Assembly (NCBI RefSeq): GCF_000227745.2
Contig: NC_018012.1
Span: 2,278,501-2,342,500 of the forward strand
DNA: 64,000 nucleotides
From: Thiocystis violascens DSM 198
GTDB taxonomy: Bacteria; Pseudomonadota; Gammaproteobacteria; Chromatiales; Chromatiaceae
Reading direction: 5' to 3'
Shown here piece after piece: positions 58,043 through 64,000 of the stretch (position 1 is its first letter; each line of letters opens with the position of its first letter). The translations under genes and the position numbers were made by a program. The notes under the pieces were generated by a model that saw only the letters and a list, made by a program, of their open reading frames with translations, did no database searches and had not been told where the DNA came from.

Positions 58043-58627
58043 ATGAAAAAGACCGGTTCCCGAGCACGACAGGAAGGGGCCGCGTTGATCGTGGCCTTGA
58101 TTCTGCTGGTCGTCATCACCCTCCTCAGTTTATCGGGCGTGCACACAGTTTCATTGGAAGAGCGCATGACAGCCAACACCTTTGATCGCGGTCTTGCCTT
58201 CCAGTCAGCCGAGGCCGCGCTGAAAGACGGCGAGGCGGCGGCGCTGGCGCAATCCGACGCGATTCCGCCCAATTCCGGCTTTCCCGGTTCAGGCGTCTAT
58301 AACGATGCCGACAGCACCTGCGGATCCTCGACCTGCAACGCGAATGGCCTATGCGCCCAGCCCGACAAGGACTGCACGGCGCGCTGGTTGGATTCGAGCG
58401 TTACCAATTGGATGAATGCATCGGGTACGGGTCTAACCACGCTCCAGCAGGCGGTCGCAGCTCAATATCTCGTCGAATTCCTTGGCGGAAATTTCCCTTG
58501 CGATGTCGATAACCCAACCAGCGGAGCACAGAATTGCTACCGCTATCGAGTCACTGCCCGCAGCCACAATCCTGCTAGTTCGAACCGCGCCATGGTGATC
58601 CTACAAACCATTTATGCCGCCGATTGA
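58043..58627 (+). CDS. pilX: Type IV pilus assembly protein PilX
   Basis: A minor pilin-like protein of 194 residues. A hydrophobic N-terminal helix follows QEG/AALIVALILLVVITLLSLSG, the PilX variant that lacks the FTLIE motif. SLEERMTANTFDRGLAFQSAEAAL is also typical. A cysteine-bearing C-terminal domain follows. It begins 12 nt after pilW and ends 7 nt before pilY1. Known PilX proteins connect the minor pilin complex to PilY1. Confidence 0.9.
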   Translation: MKKTGSRARQEGAALIVALILLVVITLLSLSGVHTVSLEERMTANTFDRGLAFQSAEAALKDGEAAALAQSDAIPPNSGFPGSGVYNDADSTCGSSTCNANGLCAQPDKDCTARWLDSSVTNWMNASGTGLTTLQQAVAAQYLVEFLGGNFPCDVDNPTSGAQNCYRYRVTARSHNPASSNRAMVILQTIYAAD

Positions 58628-58634
58628 GAGGCAC

Positions 58635-61600
58635 ATGATGAATCGCTTTAATCAGAACGGATGTGACCGACCCCGGTATCGCTTAGTGATCGTGAAGCAG
58701 TTCCTCATTGCCGCTGTTTTCGGCGCAACCATCGCTGCTGCGTCTGCGGCACCGGTGATTTTAAATACGCCGCTCATCACAAATCAGTCGACGATACCAA
58801 TGAGCATGATGGTTGTTGGGCGTGACCATACACTGTTCTATGAAGCCTACAACGATGCGAGCGATCTCAATGGTGACGGGATATTAGATGTCCGTTTCAA
58901 GCCATCTATTACCTACTATGGCCTGTTCGATTCTTCTCTATGTTATTCGCATTCAGGTGGTGACGGAAACAGCGACAAATTCTCGCCGAATGGTACCGCT
59001 GGCGCTCTCGGAACGTGCGCAAGTGGATGGTCGGGGAATTGGCTGAATTACGCGACGACGAGCCGGATCGACGCGCTGCGAAAGGTGTTCTATGGTGGGT
59101 ACCGTGATGTTGATACCAATTCCGAAACTGTTTTGAGACGGGCCTATATTCCGCAGGACGCCCATTCCTGGGCGAAGGAATACACCAGCACGACCGTCGA
59201 CGGTTATGACATTGCCAATTACACGCCATTGGGCCAACCGCCGGCAGGAAAGCGGCATTTTTTCGGGAATCTGACCGCCACTGCTGGCGTGAATTGCTCT
59301 ACCTTGTCAGATTGCAGCGATAAGCCACCCTTGTTGCGGGTCGTTCGGCGAAGCGACCGACGGGTCTGGAATTGGGCATCCACCGAGCGGCCCGTGCTGA
59401 AATGGGATGACGATGGAGGGGTTGATCGGGATGACTACACGGTTCGAGTTGAAGTCTGCACCGGAACATACTCCGGCGGCTGCAAGCGGTATCCAAACGG
59501 TAGCCTCAAACCCATAGGGCTGCTGCATGAATATGGCGAGAACGACACCATGTTGTTCGGTCTATTGACTGGAAGCTACAACAAGAACAAGTCCGGTGGC
59601 GTATTACGCAAGGTCGTCTCCTCATTCAAGAGTGAGGTTAATGCGAACACGGGACAGTTCATCGCTGCGGATGCAACGATTGTGAATGCCCTAAACAACC
59701 TACGGATTCGGGATTTTAACAATAACCGCTCTGACAACGCATATCGCGGCGGATGGGTGACCACCAGAGCGATGAATGAGGGTGAGTTCATCGACTGGGG
59801 TAACCCGACCGGCGAGATGATGTACGAGACTTTACGCTATTTTGCCGGTAAGGCGTCCGCGACCACGGCATTCGCAACGACCGGAGGCTACGACGCGCAG
59901 CTCGGGCTCCCTGTCGCGACCTGGGACGACCCCTACGACCGGACGAACAGCGCGGCAAAGGCGCATTGGTGCGCGCGCCCCAACATGATGGTGGTATCCG
60001 GGATCAACCCTTCATTCGATTCGGATCAGGTTCCCGGCACTGCCTTTGGTTCATTTTCCGATTCTCTCGGCAGTCTGAATGTCGCCACTGTGGCGCAAAC
60101 GATCACCACGGGCGAAACCGGCATCACTGGGATGCGGTTTATCGGTCAATCCGGAACCGAGTACGATGGTGCGCCGACGGCAAAAAATGTGGCATCCCTG
60201 GGAACGATCCGTGGTCTGGCACCCGAGGAACCCACCAAGCAGGGTAGCTACTATTCGGCGGCGGTTGCCCATTATGGCAAGATCACCGATCTCCGCACCC
60301 TGACCGGAACGCAGACGGTCGATACTTATTCGGTTGTCTTGAGTTCCCCACTCCCGCGCATCGAGGCCAAGACGACATCAGGCAGCATTATCACGCTGGT
60401 GCCGTTCGCTAAGTCGGTAGGCGGTGAAAGCATTTCAAATACCAAGGGCCAATTTCAGCCAACCAACCAGATCGTCGATTTCTACGTCGACACCATCGTC
60501 AATACGTCCGGTTCGAGCGGCGCGGACTATAACTCGACGATCAACGGCGGGCGCTATTACGCGAGTTTCCGGATTAATTTCGAGGACGTGGAGCAGGGTG
60601 CGGACCACGACATGGATGCTATCGTCGTCTATGAAATTTCCGCCGAAGCGGATGGCAATCTCAAGGTTAAGCTCACGCCGGAATATCAGGCTGGCGGTAT
60701 CCAGCACAGCATGGGTTACGTGATCTCCGGCACGAAGAATGCCGACGGCGTGTACCTGGTTGTTCAGGACGAAAACGTTAATCGCACCTATTATCTCAAC
60801 GTCCCCCCAGGGCAGATCCCTGGTTATTGCGATGTTTCCACTCCACCTGCCGCGTGTCAGAAGCTGCCTTACATTGGCGGGACTGGGACGCTGGCGTATA
60901 GCGAGCGTTTTTTTGAAGGGGGTTCGTCGGGAGCTACTCTCTTACGCGATCCGCTTTGGTTTGCATCTAAATGGGGCGGTTTCGTCGATTTCAACGATAA
61001 CGACAAGCCTGATCTCCCAAGCGAGTGGGATGCCGACAACAACGGCGTACCGGACACCTATTTCCTGGTGCAGAACCCGCTCAAATTGCGCGAGGCGCTG
61101 AAAAAGAGTCTAGATACCATCGTCGAGCGCAGCGCGAGCGCGGGCAACATCACCTCGAATGGCCAGAAGATCGACGGTAACACACGGGTGTTCCAGTCCC
61201 AGTTCAACAGCGCCACCTGGGATGGTGAGTTGTTTGCTTTCCCGATCACGTCATCCGGAGTCAGCGCAACGCCATCCTGGAAGGCGTCGGAACATCTTCC
61301 GGTCGCTGCGTCGCGGAAAATCTTCGCCTGGAATGACGCAACGACAACGGGAATTGCATTTACCTGGGCCTCGTTATCCACTGATCAGCAAACCGCCTTG
61401 GGAAGCGCCAATGTCCTCGATTATCTGCGCGGCGATCAGAGCAAGGAAATCCAGAACGCCGGGATCTATCGAACCCGCAAAAAACTGCTGGGCGATATCG
61501 TTCACTCATCGCCCTACTACGTGAAAGACACCGATACGGTGTATGTCGGCGGGAACGACGGGATGCTGCATGCCTTTAATGCAGTCACTGGCGCGGAAGT

Positions 61601-62960
61601 GTTCGCGTACATTCCGGGGCTCGTGTTCGGCAATCTGGCCGAGTTGGCCTTGCCAACCTATAGCCACAAGTTTTTCGTCGATGGCGATCTTGCGGTCTCG
61701 TCGCTCGCCGAGACACCTGGAAAAAACATCCTAATCGGATCGACTGGCCGAGGCATCAAGGGCCTGTTCGCGCTGAATGTAACCACGCCAGGCTCATTTG
61801 CGGCATCCAATGCCTTATGGGAATACAGCGGTGCGACGGATGACGATCTCGGCTTTGTTCTCGGGCGGCCTCAGATCGGCACGCTTGAGAATGACGCCAA
61901 GGTCGTGGTGTTTGGAAACGGTCATAACAGCGTAAATGGAAAAGCCGTTCTCTATGTGTTCGGTCTGGAGACCGGTACCGAATTGAAAAAGATCCCCGTC
62001 ACCGCGGGAGGAAACGACAACGGACTCTCCACACCCACGCTCTACGACAGCGACGGCAATGGCAAGATCGACACCGTCTACGCCGGGGATCTGAAAGGCA
62101 ATGTCTGGCGTTTCGATGTCACTGGAGCAGCATCTGCCTGGGACTCCCATTATCTCTCGGGTACTACGCCCGTTCCCTTCTTTACCGCCATGAGTCCGGT
62201 CGATCCAGCCCCTTCGACGCCCCCCGTGTTTGTCGACGAGAACAAACCGCAAGCGATCACGGCCCAATTGACAGTCGCCAAGAATACCGTCACCAGCGAC
62301 CCAAATTATGGCAAGACCTTCCTGTTCTTCGGCACTGGCAGCTATGTCTACCAAGGCGACCCCGCTTACGAACAGGTTCAGTCCTGGTATGGTCTGATCG
62401 ATGACAACACAACGATCAGTTCGCGAACGAACTTGGCGTTGCGCGAGATCAAATTGAGTGGCACGGTCGCAAGTTATGACGTTAGGGCTTTCTCCGAGGC
62501 AACTGCCGGGGACATGACAGGCAAGAAGGGTTGGGTTCTGGATCTGATGGACCCAGATCCGCGCGGCGAGCGTATCGTGACCCGCTCGAATCTCTATCAG
62601 CTTCTTGAGCCGGTGTTGATTGCGAGCAGTATCATTCCCGACGATGATCCGTGCGAGGCTGGCGGCAGTGGATTCGTGAACGCGATCAATCCCTTCACGG
62701 GGGCGCGGCTTGGATATTCGCCTTTCGATCTGAATGACGATGCCCAATTTGACGAAAGCGACAAGCTCGTTCCCACTGATGGCACGAGTCGTAAAGTCGT
62801 TGGATCGTTCGATCCGGGGGTTGCAATGCCTGGGGAACCAAGCGTCATCGGAGATCGTTTAGTGGTCGGCGGCTCATCCGGAGATATTGCCGATATGCGT
62901 GTCAACCTCGGCAATAAACGCACAGGTCGTCTGTCATGGCGAGAAATCAAGGGGGATTGA
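58635..62960 (+). CDS. pilY1: PilY1-type pilus tip adhesin
   Basis: A protein of about 1441 residues, starting at ATG 58635 or 58638 with GAGAGG upstream. A signal peptide is seen near residues 18-40 (FLIAAVFGATIAAASAA). The N-terminal half is variable and apparently without a von Willebrand A domain. The C-terminal part is the PilY1 beta-propeller (GNDGMLHAFNAVTGAEVFAYIPG ...) with an EF-hand-like calcium loop DSDGNGKIDTVYAG near residue 1138. Further Asp/Asn loops (DLNGDGILDV, DADNNGVPD) may bind calcium. In Pseudomonas PilY1 controls pilus extension and retraction and adhesion; the same role is inferred. Confidence 0.93.
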   Translation: MMNRFNQNGCDRPRYRLVIVKQFLIAAVFGATIAAASAAPVILNTPLITNQSTIPMSMMVVGRDHTLFYEAYNDASDLNGDGILDVRFKPSITYYGLFDSSLCYSHSGGDGNSDKFSPNGTAGALGTCASGWSGNWLNYATTSRIDALRKVFYGGYRDVDTNSETVLRRAYIPQDAHSWAKEYTSTTVDGYDIANYTPLGQPPAGKRHFFGNLTATAGVNCSTLSDCSDKPPLLRVVRRSDRRVWNWASTERPVLKWDDDGGVDRDDYTVRVEVCTGTYSGGCKRYPNGSLKPIGLLHEYGENDTMLFGLLTGSYNKNKSGGVLRKVVSSFKSEVNANTGQFIAADATIVNALNNLRIRDFNNNRSDNAYRGGWVTTRAMNEGEFIDWGNPTGEMMYETLRYFAGKASATTAFATTGGYDAQLGLPVATWDDPYDRTNSAAKAHWCARPNMMVVSGINPSFDSDQVPGTAFGSFSDSLGSLNVATVAQTITTGETGITGMRFIGQSGTEYDGAPTAKNVASLGTIRGLAPEEPTKQGSYYSAAVAHYGKITDLRTLTGTQTVDTYSVVLSSPLPRIEAKTTSGSIITLVPFAKSVGGESISNTKGQFQPTNQIVDFYVDTIVNTSGSSGADYNSTINGGRYYASFRINFEDVEQGADHDMDAIVVYEISAEADGNLKVKLTPEYQAGGIQHSMGYVISGTKNADGVYLVVQDENVNRTYYLNVPPGQIPGYCDVSTPPAACQKLPYIGGTGTLAYSERFFEGGSSGATLLRDPLWFASKWGGFVDFNDNDKPDLPSEWDADNNGVPDTYFLVQNPLKLREALKKSLDTIVERSASAGNITSNGQKIDGNTRVFQSQFNSATWDGELFAFPITSSGVSATPSWKASEHLPVAASRKIFAWNDATTTGIAFTWASLSTDQQTALGSANVLDYLRGDQSKEIQNAGIYRTRKKLLGDIVHSSPYYVKDTDTVYVGGNDGMLHAFNAVTGAEVFAYIPGLVFGNLAELALPTYSHKFFVDGDLAVSSLAETPGKNILIGSTGRGIKGLFALNVTTPGSFAASNALWEYSGATDDDLGFVLGRPQIGTLENDAKVVVFGNGHNSVNGKAVLYVFGLETGTELKKIPVTAGGNDNGLSTPTLYDSDGNGKIDTVYAGDLKGNVWRFDVTGAASAWDSHYLSGTTPVPFFTAMSPVDPAPSTPPVFVDENKPQAITAQLTVAKNTVTSDPNYGKTFLFFGTGSYVYQGDPAYEQVQSWYGLIDDNTTISSRTNLALREIKLSGTVASYDVRAFSEATAGDMTGKKGWVLDLMDPDPRGERIVTRSNLYQLLEPVLIASSIIPDDDPCEAGGSGFVNAINPFTGARLGYSPFDLNDDAQFDESDKLVPTDGTSRKVVGSFDPGVAMPGEPSVIGDRLVVGGSSGDIADMRVNLGNKRTGRLSWREIKGD

Positions 62961-62963
62961 GGC

Positions 62964-63365
62964 ATGAGATCTCGGAAAGGCTTTACATTGATCGAATTGA
63001 TGATCACGGTAGCGATCGTCGGCATTCTCGCGGCGATCGCTTACCCGAGTTATCAGAATCAGGTTTTGAAAACGCGCCGCGCGGCCGCAAAGGGCTGTTT
63101 ACTTGAACTCGCCCAGTTTATGGATCGATTTTACACGACTACGATGGTGTATACCGGGGCTGTTTTACCGGCAACCGCCTGCCGGACAGACCTAGCGAGT
63201 TTCTACACCTTTAGTTTTCCGGTTGCCGTCACGGCAACGACCTACTCGATTCAGGCCGCCCCTCAAGGTGCTCAGACAGGCGATACGCTGTGTGGCACCT
63301 TGGGCATCAACCAGGTCGGAACCAGAACCGAAAGCGGCACCGGCACGGCCGCCGATTGCTGGTGA
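62964..63365 (+). CDS. pilE: Type IV pilin PilE (minor pilin of the operon)
   Basis: A protein of 133 residues with a standard short leader MRSRKG and mature start FTLIELMITVAIVGILAAIAYPSYQ. The C-terminal part has paired cysteines (DTLCGTLG ... DCW) that would close the disulfide-bonded D-loop. PilE at the end of a minor pilin operon is normally a minor component in this group, not the major subunit PilA. It begins 3 nt after pilY1. Confidence 0.93.
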   Translation: MRSRKGFTLIELMITVAIVGILAAIAYPSYQNQVLKTRRAAAKGCLLELAQFMDRFYTTTMVYTGAVLPATACRTDLASFYTFSFPVAVTATTYSIQAAPQGAQTGDTLCGTLGINQVGTRTESGTGTAADCW

Positions 63366-63372
63366 GCCAGCC

Positions 63373-63395
63373 GGACGGGGGCATTCGCCCCGTCC
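63373..63395. repeat. GGACGGGG hairpin after pilE
   Basis: Perfect 8-bp arms GGACGGGG/CCCCGTCC with loop GCATTCG, 7 nt after pilE. It may help to end the pilin transcript, although no T-run follows. It is the same motif seen downstream of draG. Confidence 0.75.
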
Positions 63396-63485
63396 CGCAG
63401 TTCCGGGGACAGTGCCTGCAATTGCCAGCGGATCGTGCCTAGATCCGTTCCCATCCCCCGCCGGCGAATCGGCTACACTCGCCCC

Positions 63486-64000
63486 ATGACAGCAGACAAC
63501 TCAACCGCCGAGACCTCACTCAAATAACGACTTCGACAGCCCCTGGTAAAGAAGCCCTGGAACGCTTCTTCCCGGAGTTCCTCGCGCTGTTGTTCCCGGT
63601 CATTCATGCCCAGATCGACTGGCGCGCGGCACCGGAGTTTCTCGACAAGGAACTGCAACAGATCGGCGCCGATAGCCCGCGCGGTCGGCGCTATGCCGAC
63701 AAACTGGTGCGCGCGCGCGCTCGACGGTCACGCGGTCGCGGTGCTGATCCATGTCGAAGTCCAAGGCGACGCCGAGAGCGGTTTTGGCGAACGGATGTTC
63801 GTCTACCAGACCCGACTGCGCGATCGCTACGGCTTGGATGTCGTCAGCCTCACGGTCCTGACCGACACCACCGCCAGCTTTCGCCCCAGCCAGTTTCGCC
63901 ATCGTCGCTGGGGCTGCGGGATCGCCTTCCGCTTTCCGATGGTCAAACTGCTTGACTGCGTCGCGCCGCAACGCTGGGCGGAACTGGAAGCGAGCGACAA
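63486..64000 (+). pseudogene. Frameshifted Rpn/transposase-like pseudogene, continues past window
   Basis: Homologous text is spread over three frames. ATG 63486 reads MTADNSTAETSL, then NNDFDSPW in the next frame, KEALERFFPEFLALLFPVIHAQIDW ... ADKLVRAR in the third, and LDGHAVAVLIHVEVQGDAESGFGERMF back in the first. Each change corresponds to one extra base (an A near 63523, a T near 63551, and one within the GC run at 63709-63720, where loss of one GC pair is equally possible). Joined, it is a member of the Rpn-related putative nuclease/transposase proteins with the FFPEFLALLFP and HVEVQG motifs. No intact product is expected. Confidence 0.75.

Overview
The window looks like chromosomal DNA of a purple sulfur bacterium (Gammaproteobacteria, Chromatiaceae-like). 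The evidence is high-GC coding DNA, a nitrogen-fixation accessory cluster with a Chromatium-type 2[4Fe-4S] ferredoxin and NifQ, DraG and FprA-type proteins, the gammaproteobacterial gyrA-serC-pheA-hisC-tyrA order, and type IV minor pilins. No rRNA or complete tRNA gene was found. Genus-level placement is inference.

Layout. 1-9.4 kb: an IS1-family element interrupts a giant modular surface-protein gene, leaving an open frame of about 8.6 kb. 9.5-17.4 kb: a Cache chemoreceptor, hldE, a CZB-domain chemoreceptor and waaA (LPS core synthesis with a chemoreceptor embedded), an isochorismatase-like hydrolase and a small exported protein. 17.4-26.1 kb: signal transduction, with a CBS/DUF294 protein, a CheY-like regulator, a symporter-STAC-histidine kinase hybrid and a small membrane protein on the minus strand, then a 5TM histidine kinase and a REC-PAS-GGDEF-EAL protein on the plus strand. 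26.1-34.7 kb: a vapB antitoxin remnant, then glgP, xfp (phosphoketolase), a Uma2-type protein, recQ and a phospholipase A2-like exported protein, all on the minus strand.

34.7-55.5 kb lies between two almost identical IS5/IS1031-type insertion sequences in direct orientation. It holds an orphan CRISPR-like repeat, gyrA, serC, serA, pheA, hisC, tyrA, phoU, and the nif accessory cluster nifB-ferredoxin-ArsC-like protein-fprA-two [2Fe-2S] ferredoxins-nifQ-draG. The nifB promoter region has two NifA upstream activator sites, an IHF site and a sigma-54 -24/-12 element in textbook order. 56-63.4 kb is a complete minor pilin/PilY1 operon (fimT-like, pilV, pilW, pilX, pilY1, pilE). The window ends in a frameshifted Rpn/transposase-like pseudogene.

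The most unusual structure is between the genes. A family of hairpins recurs at about five places. Its inner core is constant (CCGTTCGTGG or CCGTTCGTCC) while the outer arms change as complementary pairs, and the left half is sometimes expanded as exact 21-bp tandem units. A perfect 38-bp inverted repeat also brackets hisC-tyrA. All calls are by reading the sequence; no database search was possible.
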